Shown here: positions 10,016-23,100 of the stretch, in pieces
How the letters are laid out: each line of letters opens with the position of its first letter
Numbering within the stretch: position 1 is the stretch's first letter
DNA from: Tricholomella constricta
Taxonomy: Eukaryota > Basidiomycota > Agaricomycetes > Agaricales > Lyophyllaceae
DNA: 64,000 nt
Assembly: GCA_013368375.1 (NCBI GenBank)
Contig: JAACJP010000055.1
Span: 1 to 64,000 of the forward strand
Direction: 5' to 3'
The notes under the pieces: model-generated
Databases searched by the model: none
Told to the model about the DNA's origin: nothing
The model's input: only the letters and a program-made list of their open reading frames with translations
Translations under genes and position numbers: made by a program

Positions 10016-13000
10016 TGATGGATGCTCCAATATGTGGCTGGTGTCTCTTCCTCAATTTATAATACTAATGTAATGCTCACCTTGTACGCGACGTATGTAC
10101 GTGCGACCACATCTGGAGATCATCGTTTCCCTCCCTGGCCACGGCTGCCAGGAGATATATGTATATGTATGGCAAAGAAATCAAAGATTCAGCGGAACAT
10201 GGAACGTCGTGATAAGAAAACCCATTATATATCCTTGGGATTGTATTTCATGTGTTGAAATACATACCCACGAGCAGTCCAGGTGTTAACATCGACTGCA
10301 GCTACATACATCAGGTATGCTCTCCCCAGGCCGTCACGTCATGCCCGACCGCCCAATCCATTGTCCACTTCGGCTCTCCGACTCTACCTCTGAGATCTGA
10401 GCGCTGAGCCAAGCGCGATCCCAAAGACCTCCGAATCCTAATCGACAGTGTGCAGTCGGCCAGTCGAGATACTTTTTCGTCGCTTCCACGGTATGTCATG
10501 TCATGTCATGTCATGACACTTGAAGTTGGAACGTTGAACGTTGAAATGTCGAGGAGAGGGCACCCCAGTCTAGCGCTCGATTCCTTTCTCCACAAACTCT
10601 TCCCAGGTGGGCAGGCGGCAGGCGGCTGGCGCTATCCATCCCCCCCAAGGCGGGGCGCGCGCGCGGGACGTTCGCTTGCTCGCCCGTTCGCATGCGTGGT
10701 CCGGTCCACAACACCAGGTTGAGGCGTTTGTTTGCGCCCCGTGCATTGTTTTATCCTGTGCCGTCGCAGCGCAGTTGGACGCGCGAGAACGAGCCCGAGC
10801 CCAATGCAGGCAGCAGCTGCTTCGTGCAGTAAGGAGCAGGGAACACGTAGAATAAGCAGTGTCATTCCTGACAAGCCCTTCAAACCCAAACCCAAACCCA
10901 AACAAAAGAAGCCCGGCGGGCGGGCGGCTGCTGAACATATATGCCATACGACTTTATATTGTATGAGGTTGGCGTACCATGAAGAGGGGGGGGGGGTCTA
11001 GACTTGAGCTTGATGGGGCGCTGGGACCGCAACTGAATGACGAGGGGGGGGGGGGGACGATGTGGCGAGGGCAAATGCGAATGACCAGTGACCACTAGGA
11101 AGCGTTTAAGGTCCAGTCAGGTTCGTGCTCAAACTCGCACTCGCACTCGCACTCGCTTGTGTGGTCTACAGAACGTCAACATCGAAAAGCACTTACTCAC
11201 AAGAGCAGCGTGGTGGACGATGTTTAGACTGCCTCATCGAGTAGGGGGGGGGTGGATGAGGGGAGCGGCAATATAAGTTAGAGTTCTAGGCAGGGCGCAT
11301 CGTGGAGTAGGATTCACCCCCCCCCCCTCGGCGGCTGGATCTCGCTTTACGAAGGCCTTTGTCGGATTACCGCGGCCGTCTATGCATGCATGCATATATA
11401 GATGTCTGTGCAACGGTTTTGGGATCGCGCGTTGAAGCAATGTGGGTTTGGTGAGAGACCGAGACCGAGACCGAGACCGAGACCAAGGGCATCCACCACC
11501 ACCAGCACCAGTGATCGAAGCCTCGAAGCTCGAAGCCTCGAAGCAAGCCTCACAGGAAAAGGTAAACCCGCGATCAATATTTAAGCCCCTCGTCCTCGGT
11601 GGTCATGGTACCATCATCCCCGCCTTTTCAATCGACTGCGCTCCAGGCCGCCGAAACCGATAACAAGAAAACAAGAAAACAAGAACAGAAAGCCTCAGCC
11701 TTGAACGTTACCCTTCTGAATCTTCAGACGCTGATGAACAATGATGCTACTAGTCCGGCGACGAGTTGCCCCAGGCTGAGGGTTTAACGTTTAACATTTA
11801 ACGTTTGGCCCCCAACGGTGAGTGAACCTGAACCTAGCCTACGTTGATGTTAAGATGTCTTGTGCGCTGCGTGCAGTCTGAATCCGGTGTGGCAGGTCTC
11901 CAGGATGTTCTTGTTCTTGTTCGAGTCTGTATGAAAAAAAGGCCATACACCATACACGCAGCAAGCCGACAGAAGCAGATCAAGTTGGATAGGCATCAAT
12001 TAGGACCCTCGTAGAAGGGCGCGAGACGCTGAAAAGAAAAGAGTTCGAAAGCACGCGAGACCGAGCACGAGAACGAGAAAGACGTTTCGCGAGATGCAAT
12101 CCTGGCCCCGTGTGGAAAGAAGATCGACAGGCCGTCGTACAACAGCGTCAAACATCACTGTGCCGGCGCCCCGATCACTTACTTCCTGCTTGGCGCCGCT
12201 GCGCTGCCGTTATCACCCATACCTGGATTCAGATCTCAGATCCCAACTCGCGACGGTAGCCATGGAACGGACGCGGGAGGCTGGGTTCAGGAGATCGCAC
12301 GCCGCGGCCACTTTAGCTACTAAGGCTCCGGCGCCTTCCTAATGGACTAGTGGAATCTCGTTTTCAACCAGAGTGCGTCCTCGTTCATCTTATCCTTCTC
12401 CTTCCGCTCTTTCTCTTTTCTGTTAGGGCCTAGCGGCGTCTAGCGTGCATGCTCACGGTATGCTCCAGTCAACACCCCAACACCCCTCCACAAGAACCTC
12501 TCCGTCCCAGTCCGTGCCTGTGCCCAGATCTTCTAGATCCACGCAGCGTAGGCAGAACAGCGTGTGTCTTTGCCCTCTCCTTGTTCCTCCCTAGCCCGCG
12601 CTGACCTATACCTATACCATTTAGCCAACAGGGGTCCCGCCTCCTACGCCCAAATCCGCTGCCGTCCGCGTCCGTTTTCGCGAATGGCAACATCCTCTTC
12701 CCCAAAGCCGGCGCTGATGGGTACCGTCCGCCCAAGGGGGGTGCTTTATAACCCCGTCCTCTTCAACGGGCTCCCCTCTTCCTCCCTTCTTCCCTTCTTC
12801 CCTTCTTCCCTTCTTCTGTCTCCTCCTCCGAACATCCAAGCTCCCACACTAAGTTACCCTTAGCACCACCAACCTCCCAAGACCAAAACCCCGCCAGCCT
12901 CCACCCGCACTTGCACCCTTACCAACGCCTAACGCATACCAACCCCTCACTCGCCCCCTCTCCTCGCCCTCGAATTCCTTTATCGCGCTCGTCTGTGCCG

Positions 13001-13810
13001 CAACGCACCCACACGTCCCAGAGCGCAGTCGAAGACCAGACCCACCTCTTCAAGGTCCTCCTTCACCCTGCGCTCGCGCAGCACGCGTATTGGGAACCCC
13101 AGCAAGTCCTTGCGGGCGAGGGCGAGGGCAAGCAAGTGTGAGGTGGCCGAAAAGGCAGCCCCGATAGGAGTGGGTGGGGTAGATGAAGTACATACGGATC
13201 TGTAAGTCGCCACACGGGGGGAAAGGTGTTTACCTTCCCTTTTTGTCTCTCTCTCTCTCTCTCTCTCTGCATGTCATCATCATGTTGATATTGAATAGAT
13301 AGGCCGATGCGAGGCACACCACTCACGATGTGGCGACGCCCCCTCGAGACGCTCATCAGGACTGACGCCTGCCCGTGCTCCCGCACTGGCTGGAGCAGCC
13401 CTAATTCAGGCTAAGCGTAGGCCTCCGCCCCATAGACTACGCATTCCGTCGGCAATCCACTATGTCGTCGACCACGTCACCTGGAACGCAGGGTGACCAG
13501 CTCTTGAAGACCGGCGCACGGCTCATGCAGCCATGATCGGTCGCTTTGTGTTCTAGTGTGCTCAAGGACACATGAACTTCCGTCCTTATCCTCATTCAAG
13601 TTGTCTAGTTATTCTCGTCTCTCTCGATAGTGGTGATACTCGTCGTTCACACTCTCTCTTTGATGTCGATCACACTCTCGTTGACCCCGTTCATGCTCTC
13701 ATCGCCGAATCCATTCACACTTCTTGTTCAACTCTTATTCGACTCGTCTGTCTTCTTATATGCTGCAACAATTCAAGTCCACAACCAGCGTGTTTTTTCG
13801 TACAATTGTA
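10016..13810. repeat. Gene-free, repeat-rich region
   Basis: I find no gene here. Only short frames without domains are present. The stretch contains a (CCCAAA)n run near 10880, a (gagacc)n run near 11452-11484, a CT run near 13243-13267, and G runs near 10985, 11045 and 11245. The segment from about 11470 to 12170 is one copy of a dispersed repeat whose second copy lies at about 53800-54350. Confidence 0.55.
11470..12170 (+). repeat. Dispersed repeat, copy 1 (partner near 53.8 kb)
   Basis: Blocks shared with 53800-54350, in the same order and orientation, include caccagtgatcga, agcccctcgtcctcg, gccgtcgaaaccgata-like text, ggctgagggttt, and gatcgacagg...gtcgt...caacagc. Spacing differs and single-base changes are frequent, so the two copies are old. 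Neither copy has a coding frame that explains the similarity. It may be a non-autonomous transposable element or an old segmental duplication. Confidence 0.6.
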
Positions 13811-15094
13811 TCAATCCACCAAAGGTTTCGAGCGATGAGAATCGGGACTAAGAGCGTTCACCATCAATTGAAGATGCGTGATTTGGAAGGGTCCACGCCC
13901 ACAGCTATCAGACATCCAATGAGGGGCAGTTATCGAAGATGAAGCAGTATAAGACGCACTGATGTATCCGATAATCCCCTCTGGCCAGTCATCATTGATT
14001 GACAGAAGACTGTGGCAGGGGCATTGGATGAGCCAACAACATAGGGTCCGATCACTGATACATAATTTAAACTCACTCGACGACGGGATAGAAGCCGGTC
14101 TGACTTGCAGCCCTATATACAGGGTCGTCGAGGTTGGTCACCCTGGTATGGGTGTTGGTGTTATATGGCGACTGCAGTGTAACGATCGTCGTCCATTTGT
14201 CGGTGAAGAAGACCTGACCAACGTGCGCCACACCCGAAGAGATAGACGACGACGTGCGAACCATGAGGTTGATGCGGTTGGCACCATCCGATGTATAGCC
14301 TGGGAAGATCGTTTGGAATTCGGCGATACCGTTCGAACCGGTCGGAAAGGCTCCCCTTAGGAAAGCGCCGTAGTTGCCCAGTGCGTTAGCTAGAGAGGTG
14401 CGGCGGTATCAGCAAGAATAGCTTTAGCGGAAAACATCAACTAACGAGACCAGATTTCGACGATGACATTTGGAAGAGGTTTGCAGGTCGTGACGTCGAG
14501 AACACCAACATCAAGGACTAAGGTAGTCCCTCTAGTACAACACTGCGTCAGTCGTATATTCGATTTCGATCATTGATTACAAGACTTACTCTTGACCATC
14601 CGTCACATCTTGGCGCACAAGCTGTTGTAAAATTTGGAATAATTGTGCGTTTCAGTTGCCTTGAAAACAAGTTTACGATACCGTTTGAGTGGCATAGTTC
14701 TCTGGAAAAAGGTATCGGTATCGTTGCGATGATGCCAGGATTACAGAATACACGGATAGGCTTACCGCGAGCTGTCTCGGGAGCAAGGACACAAGTAAGC
14801 TAAGGGTTGGGCCGAGATCATCGTCTGAAGTCAATGGATTACATCGAAACAGGGCTTACATTTTTCATGGTCGGATACAGCGAACGCTTTACACCGCGGC
14901 GCCGTGCAAGATTGAAGGCATGTACCTCGCTAGAGCAGTCCCTTTGTACAAGTGCCTGAGCGCCATCTGTGGGATAAGCTAGTAGACGAACAACAGATCA
15001 ACTCTTAGTTCGAAGTTGCTGTAAGAAAATGTTCACCAGCAGTCACGGCAAAAAAAGCAGCAACGGATGCCAGAAGAGTAGAGGAGAAGTGCAT
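13811..15094 (-). CDS. Secreted intradiol ring-cleavage dioxygenase-like protein
   Basis: Eight exons (15094-15037, 14966-14860, 14799-14766, 14701-14682, 14621-14590, 14531-14446, 14389-14077, 14009-13811) sum to 849 nt, giving 282 residues. A signal peptide (STLLASVAAFFAVTA) is followed by the fungal extracellular intradiol dioxygenase pattern: TCVLAPETARENY, LVRQDVTDGQ, LDVGVLDVTTCKPLPNV, EIWSPNALGNYGAFLRG, GIAEFQTIFPGYT, and near the end NDDWPEGIIGYIS. The family opens catechol-type aromatic rings with Fe(III) held by two Tyr and two His. Both Tyr positions seem to be present (ENY and PGYT). The place where the family usually has an HxH pair reads RIN here (GANRINLMV), so iron binding may be altered or lost. 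Location outside the cell is expected. Family call is firm; activity is not. Confidence 0.8.
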
Positions 15095-18000
15095 GGCAGG
15101 AGTTTTGTCGTTGGAACACAAAGTCAGCTCGAGGAGTGGCCTATATACATACAGGAAGGGTGGCTCTTCCGAACAGGGTAAGGGAGATGAGTCTGTCTGC
15201 CAGCAATATTCCGATGCCTCCATGTGGTCCATCCTCTACGTGGCGCGTCAGCAAGGTGCGTTTGAGTGGATGCATGCCGCAATCCAGTCCCAGTCTATCA
15301 TCGTACAGGTCAGTCGCGATAAGTTATTAACAGACACGCACCGCTTCCTGCCAGTTATACAAACGTCGGAAATTTGGACCTTGCTTTCAGCGACAGGCGT
15401 GTAGCTTTACTTTCCCGACCAGGAAGGAGTGTTGTGCTGGCAGATCAGATGTCTGTTCAAAGATAGCTGTCGACCGGATCGTAAGGCCGCTGGGATGTCA
15501 TATTAAGTTATTTGCTAGTCATGGCGACTAATATACACTTGCATCGGAAAAATCGCCTGCCACATGATGATCATTGCCTGCTCCTAAAAATGTAAGCTCG
15601 AACGTGCAAACTCAAAGACCTCCCTTGCAATTATCATTCGGCCGGCCGAAAAGCCGTTTTCTCGCTTCCACGAAAGCAGGCTCCTCGCCTCAAATATCTC
15701 GAAATTCTGGATCGTTTCTCCGAGGTAGCGTCAAATGGATGATGCTATGTGGACGGCATCGACCATCGTTGGATGGTAAAAACGGCGCTTCTCAGATCTC
15801 AATTTACAATATTCAATGTGCATCCTCGTAATTCGCCATTCTCAGGTACCCTCTGTACAAACCGGATTGCGACCACCTTTTGATGGCAGCATGATCGGTA
15901 AGAGTCCAGCGAACGAGGCGCTTGTCTGCAAATCCCTGCCACAAGAGGGGCGGGTGGAGCGCTGCCCGCTCCCGGCCCCAATATTTCCCCAGGCTAAAAC
16001 ACCCACCTCGCTCCGTCAGCACACAACTCTGTGATTCCCACCAAAACCTCTTCACCTTCACTCTCAAGCACTAAGCGCTAAGCCGTCGCAGCCCTCAGGC
16101 CTCAGTCCGGAGCCGTCACCGTCGCATATCGTTGGAGTAGGGGTTGGGTATTCCCATCTCCCATCTTCTATTGCCTATTTCTCGCTTTCCTTCAGAATCA
16201 CAGCGCGCATACAACGACCCATCGCCAAGCCGTTTCCCTCCACGTGCCAATTGTCAAAGCCGCTCGGTGGAGGAGGTGAGAGAGGGGCGCGATCTTCTAA
16301 TCATCTCCGCGCTCAGACGCCTCTTAGTATGTTTGTTATGATAAGGCAAAAAGGAGGCAAGCGCCTCCTCTTCAGCACTGACCATCTCAAGACCATCCAT
16401 CGCAACATGCGACACGGTATTCTCCACGATGGACGCAGGCCACACGCCACACGCTTCCACTCCACTCCATCTCCATCTCCCATCTTCACCTACACTGAAG
16501 TTCCAACACACGCACGCCCAAGCTCTCGCGCTCCCAAAATGATACACGGCGCATGCTTCTCCAGGCCCCTGCCTTCGCAACGCTCGTCGCGTCTGGAACG
16601 CTGCCCTCTGCACAACGGAGCCCCCGTCCGGGTTCACCGCATACGATGTCTGATGCCTGGGAACCTCTCACAGTGGCGGGCGGGGCTCTGCGACTCTTCC
16701 CTCTTCCTTCTTCCGCATAGTCCATTCCGCGCCTCCGCAGACCCGACACCGACCGACATCTTGTAAGTTGTATCTTCTACGACCCCTCCCACCCCTTCAC
16801 ACACACACACACACACACAAACCGCACAGTCCTAGGACTTGCGCGCGATGGCAGCATTACGGCGCTGTCCCTCCATGTCCCTCGCCATGCGTGCTTCTTC
16901 GCTAGCTGGCTGGCTGGCTGGCCCTTTTGAGCCATCGACACCGACACCTTGTCTGCATGCGCGCCGAAGCTGCTCGGCGCGCACCGCAGCGCACCCCCAT
17001 GCTGGTCTCGCTCAACACCCGTTCGCGAGGAAGTGCGGCGCATCGATAAGCGGGGTGGAATCTGCGGGCTCCTGTGGCTTTGGAGCGGAGGGCGCGCCTG
17101 GCGCACGAGAAAGAAGAGGCGAAGACGGGCCAAGGGGGGTAGGGTGCGCATGGGGCTGTGGGCTGGATGGCGGATGCATGTGTGGGTAGAGTATTCGTTC
17201 GCGCAGGCTATGCCCCGGTTGCGTGGCGCTGTACACTGTACGCTGTGCGAGCAAGACCCCCCAGACCGAGGAGGTGGATGTGGGGGTGTCGGGGATCGGG
17301 ATCGTTGTCAGGCATGCGCCGACATGTCGTCTGGTTCTGAATTGGCAAAGTACTTGAGTTAGGGAGGGAGGGTAATGCAACGTGTGTAAGCTGCTGGTGC
17401 AAGGATCGATCTTATCCGGTCCGACATTGGCTATCTTGTGCATGACGCGACTATACTTAGGAGCGGGCAAGTGGAAAAAGCCGTGTCATGTATTTTTGTG
17501 TCAACATGAAGACAGAGTAGTCAAGACTCACATACAATCACACTCAGCTAAGTTGGGAGGACCAGAGTACCGCCATAAACAATATTCCCCAGTATGAAAT
17601 GAAATTCGGCAGGTCCACATAGAGTATAGATGAAATCAGGAGGTATCCTGTGCGAGTAAATGTAAGAAAGGTTGGATTCAAGGTAGGGATTGACGTCGCA
17701 GTCTGGTTACCAGGGCTCTGAGACGCTGGGTAACACGGCCAGTAGCTCCCACTGTAGAGGCTGATTCGTGCGCGCCAGGGGGGAAAGTGTTGGCAAGTGT
17801 GGTAGCAGATCATATAATATATGCGACGGGTTAGTTTAGGGCAGCCTCGTCGTCTAAAAATAGAGCTCTAGATAGAGCGATGTATGCGTCTACATCTTCT
17901 CCTACATGGACTATGCGAAAGCTACTATGTGCCCGCCCGTGTCTGCGCGTGCAAGTCCGTGGCACGGGCAAAACTCGGGTGCACGGGCGGCACGCGCATG

Positions 18001-19649
18001 CCACAGTAAAATTCCTGTGCCCCTAACTGACGGTGTTTGGCAAACGCCCTCGATGAGGCGTCAATCAGTGATGCGAGGCGTCTCAAGGTTTGTGGACGAG
18101 ATGCATGGATGGTCCAGGCTCGACGTCGATGTTTAATAGGGTGGGTCCAACACTCGGACCAACGATTCTGCATATCGAAGACCTCGAAGCCGAGAGGTGA
18201 TCCTTGGTTGACGGAGACTTGCAGCACAGGACCGATCGATCGACATCCACAAGGGATGTCTTGCTTCGATGCCGTTGACCTTGCTGTGAACTCGTGAGTG
18301 GTTTATTCCCATCCCCGGCGCGCGGGGGGTCCGGGATCCTAACTAACTGACCTATCTGTGAACCGCCTGCAAAAGGCGGCATCAAATTCTTCGGTCCGCA
18401 GAGCCGTTGCGATCTCGGACAAGCGGGCGTCGGCCTTTGGCGAGGAGAATGTGGATTCCATCTTCGCTTTTCCTCGCTGGCTGCCAGAAGAAATATAGGC
18501 AAAGAAGATTGGATGGACAACTCAAGCGCAACCATGAACGTTGCGATAAGAGACCAATATATTTGAGTCTGTTCCGACTGGCCCCTCGCATGAAGGGCGC
18601 CTCGATATGTGCTCGGTCACCTTTACTCGCCTCCCGGGGAAGCGATCCTACGCAGTCAACGTCGACCGATGGCAAAGCGCTTCCCGGCCAGGCGCTTGTC
18701 TGCGAATTCCTGTCACAAGGGGGAGCTCTGCCGTATACGTGTAAAACACGGCTCCCCGCCCGGCCCTAGTATCCGGGAATGTATGTAACTCATGTAAGCT
18801 GCTGGTGGTTGCAAGGAACGATTTTCATCCGACATTGACCATCGTCTGCATGATGCGACTATACTTAGGATCCCCGCGCCGCGATGGGAATAAAACACTC
18901 ACGAGTTCACAGTAAGAACTACGGTACCGAAGCGAGACTCTCCCCCCACCCCAATGTGGATACCCGGTCCCGGGCTGCAAGTCTCTCCGTCGACCAAGGA
19001 TCAGGATCACCCCTCGGCTTCGCATTTCCCTTGACGCAGGTTTTTCATTCTCGGTATGCCGGAATCATTGGTCCGAGTTTGGAATTACCCTATCCAAAAG
19101 ATTTGTCGATGTCACTCCCGGACCACAGAGGAGCGTTCATGCATCTCGTCTTCGGGGTCTCTACGCCTCGCATCACCCATTGTACACCACGTCGAGAGCG
19201 TTGGCAGAAACTGTCAAGTAACGGTCTCTAAAGCTCCTGCCACAGGCGGCTCCAGAGGCGGCATCAGATCACCCAGTTCCGCAGAGAGCCGCCGTCCCTA
19301 ATGATCTCAGATGAACGGGTGTCGGCCCTTGTGGGCTCGGGCGCCTGCTCTCGGTCTGTTTTTTATATCATGTTGTGGGGCATCGTTACTGGCGCATGCC
19401 CATGGGTGTCTGCGCACACGGCACGAAAACCCCGAGCTATGCAATGGTGTGCGGAAGGGACTTTGGGCACCCCAATGGGGGCATCCATTTGTTTCAGGGA
19501 TGGATCATACATGCTGTAATACAAGGCGTCGGGCAGATATAATAATATTGATAGCTGTAGGATAATTTTAAGATGCTGAGATGTCTATAGGGACAGCGAA
19601 TGTATGATACGTATCTATGATGAGTCTCGTTTTTTTCCTCTCCAGAATT
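15095..19649. repeat. Gene-free tract of decayed dispersed repeats
   Basis: No gene is convincing in this 4.5 kb. Several text blocks recur in diverged form. The block around cgcttgtctgc...cctg(c/t)cacaag is found at 15917, 18695 and partly at 19225. The block gtaagctgctggtg...gcgactatacttagga is found at 17385-17465 and 18793-18870. A block ending in a ggcggc...cggtccgcagagccg-like string recurs at 18365 and 19245. Part of this forms a long inverted repeat, listed separately. Confidence 0.6.
18000..19225. repeat. Long inverted repeat (fold-back-like)
   Basis: The left arm (about 18000-18350), read in reverse complement, matches the right arm (about 18850-19225) in order. Shared blocks include taggatccc, gatgggaataaa(a/c)cactcacgagttcacag, gctgcaagtct, ccgtc(a/g)accaaggatca, tcggcttcg, tcattggtccgagt (one change), catgcatctcgtc and cgcctcgcatcac. 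Small insertions and changes separate the blocks. The 500-bp centre carries other members of the same repeat family. This is what a fold-back or MITE-type element, or an inverted duplication of a repeat, would look like after ageing. No target duplication was seen. Confidence 0.7.
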
Positions 19650-21747
19650 CTAGATGTAGCCCTCATTCGACGGAAAGCGCACTCCAGTGTAATATGGCTC
19701 AAACCGCTGCGTCAAGGATTCTGAGGGGCCCGGTGAAGTGAGTCGAAACGCGGTTCACCGAAGTCAGCGACTGAGGACTTACTGAACAGGGGATTTCGTT
19801 CCGAAAAGCTGTGCAGATGGTCTAGAATGGTATTGAGGGACGTGGTGAGATCCGTGTTCCCGGATGTGGAGGAGCCCCAGGCTATAACAAGTGGCATCAT
19901 TACCTCGCATGCTGCGGTCCATATGACCTGAAATAGATGGTGAGAACTTCAAGGCCAACGCGGAGAAGGGTACATGCTTACGCCGATGATGGGGTCGATA
20001 TGCAGGTGCTGGGGGTCGGAGGCGACATGGGGTGTGAGGGAGGCGATGGCTTGAGCGGCGTAGAGAGTCTTTTGGTACGAATGTGCGAGCTGCTGCGCGA
20101 AAGGATGGTGCAGCCGAATCATCGCAGCGTGTGAGAGCATTTGTGTAAGGACGTTTCGGTCCCGGGACGAATGAATTGCCTCGATGCGGTCCACAAGGGG
20201 AAGACTGTTTTGGAATGTATCAATCAAAGAGTCGAGATGAACAAACGCGCCAGATTGTAGGATGGAACCTGCCGGACAGTCAGAACAGCCCTGAAGGTTA
20301 CCGGGGTATAACTCACGTCTATCACTGTCGTGAATAGAGGTGGCCCGCTCGAAGAGCACTGCCGCCTTCGCGTGGAGTGCCTTTTCCGAGTATCCGGCCA
20401 CACTTGTTCCATCGAGGAAATCACGAAGCGTCGCGCGACTCTCCATGGGGAGGAGATGCTGTTGGAACAAGTACTTTAGTACATGATCCATCAATTTAAA
20501 ATGTTACCTACGTGTTCATGCTGAACTGACGCCATCGGCCATGGTGTATCCACAGCACCATTTTGGAGCGCTGAGTGGGACCCCTGTATCGCGGTCCAAT
20601 AATTGTTGAGCACCAGGACAGCCCAAAATGCGTCGATGCGTTCACCTTCCTCGACCGCATCAGCTGGAGGCGGAATCATCGATTCTGTAGAGCTAGCAAG
20701 GCCAGGGGACCGTATGCGATGGAGGTCTGCTGCAAGAGCAAGCGACAGTGCTACATCCGCGCGGTGTTTTCCTTCTATCAGTTTACCGTTTTTCAGATAG
20801 TAGTATGAGAGAAGTATCTCGGCTTGGATGCTATGAAGGACTCTATTGGGATGTGGAGCAGAAAGATCTTGAGTCAGAAAAAGCAGCGAGTTTCGAAGTA
20901 GGACTTTTTCACAATTGCTGGATGGTGATGATAAGTGGCTGCTCCAGAGGTAAACTGTGTAACCGAGTGCGGGCGAGGGCCGTGTTAGATCACCAAGAGG
21001 GTGGGGAAGCATCATCGATTCGTTGAAGCGACCAAGGTCTAGGAAGAATCCCGTTTGATCAGCAACGTTGAAAAATACGTCCAGTCTGATGTCAAGGTCA
21101 ATGGCTGCGCAGGGAGAAACAGACAAGACTTACATTGCCTGTCGTCCATTCACAGGCTGTTCCTGGAGGATTTCGACGTCACCAGTATTGCTTGCCAGCG
21201 AGCCTCGTAATGGAGGTTGAGGTGTGTTGTTCGAGCCAGTGGTGCCTGCGATAACACCTTTTTCAGAAAGGGACGGACAGCGGTTAAGCAGATCAACTCA
21301 CTAAATGAGGAGACGGACGAAGACGAGCGGGGAAGCGACGCGACGCCTCCTAAAGTGTAGGGATGATGAAGCACGATCTCAGGTCGGTGTTCAGGATCTT
21401 CTAGTGCGCGGATACGATCCATAACATGGAATATCCGTTGCTCAAGCAACTGCGTCTGTGTGGGGCCATCGCCAGGATATTCGCAGTCTTCAAATGACGG
21501 GGTTCCACTTGCACAGTGACCGCACACAGGCCGAACTCCGTCACATCTCTAGCGATTAAGGTTAGCGGGAGCAGGAAACGGACGTTTTACGAGAGAGCTC
21601 ACAATTTTTCTACGCCTGGAGGGATGATGGTGTTGGAATAATGCACCTTTCGATGATCAAAATGAAGACTTACCTGCAATTAAGGCATGTTTGTCCCCTT
21701 CTCCTCCTACGTGGCGAAGTATTTCCAGGAATATTAGTGTCAGACAT
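19650..21747 (-). CDS. Zn2Cys6 fungal transcription factor
   Basis: The gene starts at 21747 (MSDTNIPGNTSPRRRRRG) and ends at TAG 19652-19650, with several introns. The first exons rebuild a zinc binuclear cluster split by two introns: CLNCR then RRKI then RCDGVRPVCGHC, with the last Cys further on, giving the classic CX2CX6C-type DNA-binding module. A heptad-like stretch (TQLLEQRIFHVMDRIRALE) follows and may be a dimerisation coil. The middle region matches the fungal-specific transcription factor domain: LDVFFNVADQTGFFLDLGRF, RPSPALGYTVYLWSSHLSS, then IQAEILLSYYYLKNGKLIEG. The last exon gives NPLFKSLTQRFEPYYTGVRF after a splice at 19730-19790. It should act in the nucleus as a homodimer. 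Target genes cannot be read from sequence, and the neighbours do not form an obvious regulon. Confidence 0.85.
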
Positions 21748-23100
21748 GTTGACCCAGATATCAACGTCGCAAGAAAGACTGAGGCTGAGATGTCGCTCAT
21801 TGCAAGGACTGGTTTTTATATCACCCTGGTCGACCAAGGCCATCCCGCAGGGCATGATCCATTTTGTCATCGTACGATGCTGCCTAAGCAAGGCGGGTGG
21901 TTTCGAAGCTAATGGGAAGCGCAAGAACAAAAAAATCGCTAAGGTGGTCACCTTCATATAACATGGAGGCTGTGCGACTGCCTGGCTTCTGAGGACATTG
22001 GAAAAAATGAAGGCATGACTTGAAACAAGCGGTAACAGGTTTAGTGGCGTGCTGCATAAGCGAACACTTTGCGGCTTTCTTGACGGGTATAGAAGCTTCA
22101 TCGAGTCACGTTCGCAGGTGAGTTGCGCACGAAACAAGGAAAAGGGACGTATGTCAGAATAGTCAGGTGCGATTCGGAGCTGCGTAAGCATAAGAGTCAT
22201 CGGCGTGTGACCCGCTGGCCTATTTCAAGAGCGAGTCAGAGATATAGCGCCTTAAAGCCACAACATCGGTAACGCAAATTTTCCGTGATCCGTCAAAGGG
22301 TGAGATGAGAGCGCCCGTAGCGCCCCGAGGAGCCAACTACGAGGACAACGGTTTTGCCTCGTAGAAGTACAGGACCTACAAATCAAATCGGGGGCATGCT
22401 TGATCATGATCGTGCTACAATCAGATTATGATGGCAGTCGAAATTCAGAACTCGGACGGGCCCCAAAACAGATATTTATAGCTGCAGTTAGCACCAAAAA
22501 GAAAGGGCGATCGTGGAAGTACCGAGAGCATAGGTTCGAAACGCCTGAGCAGAAAAGGAACGTGAAGTGAGGTGGGTTTTGTTGATTCGGTGGGGTGGTA
22601 GATGGAGCCAGCAAAGCAAGAGAAATGCTGCTCACTATTAGGGAGAAGAGGCACATGCGCGAAGTCGAGATGCTAATAGTAGCGTCAAGGAGATGTGACT
22701 GATAACCCTGAATATGACAAACCGTTGTGTTGTGTATTGTATCAAGGCACGAGCTTTTCCGCGGATTTACGACGTTCGAACGAAAACGTCTGAGAACGAA
22801 TGGGTCGGCCGTCCATCGCCAGCGATGCTGATATGAAGGCTGGCTGCTGCCCAAGGGACACAATGAAAGATGTCCTCACTCCCTACCGCCTCGTACTCCG
22901 ACTATCAACCACTTGAACACCACGTCCAACAAACGCATGTCGAGCAGATGGATCCCTTCCAACGACGCGTACGCGTGCTAGCCTGGCACGTAGGACAGAG
23001 AAAGGACACTTTGGCGATGATCGTGCGATGATACTTAAGATGGAATCGAAAGCTACGATAGGCGATGGTGGCGCCGGCCCAGAGCCCAAGGTCTCAGGTC
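21748..23100. other. Intergenic region, nothing recognised
   Basis: Only frames without domains occur; the longest (22863-22426, minus, 145 codons) has no recognisable pattern and no good splice context. The segment just above 21747 should contain the promoter of the zinc-cluster gene. Confidence 0.5.

Noticed and set aside
16251..16766. 171-codon plus-strand frame
   Set aside because: Low similarity to any protein pattern, lies in the repeat tract, and the opposite strand has equally long frames.
22426..22863. 145-codon minus-strand frame
   Set aside because: No recognisable pattern; composition unlike the nearby genes and no supporting splice sites.
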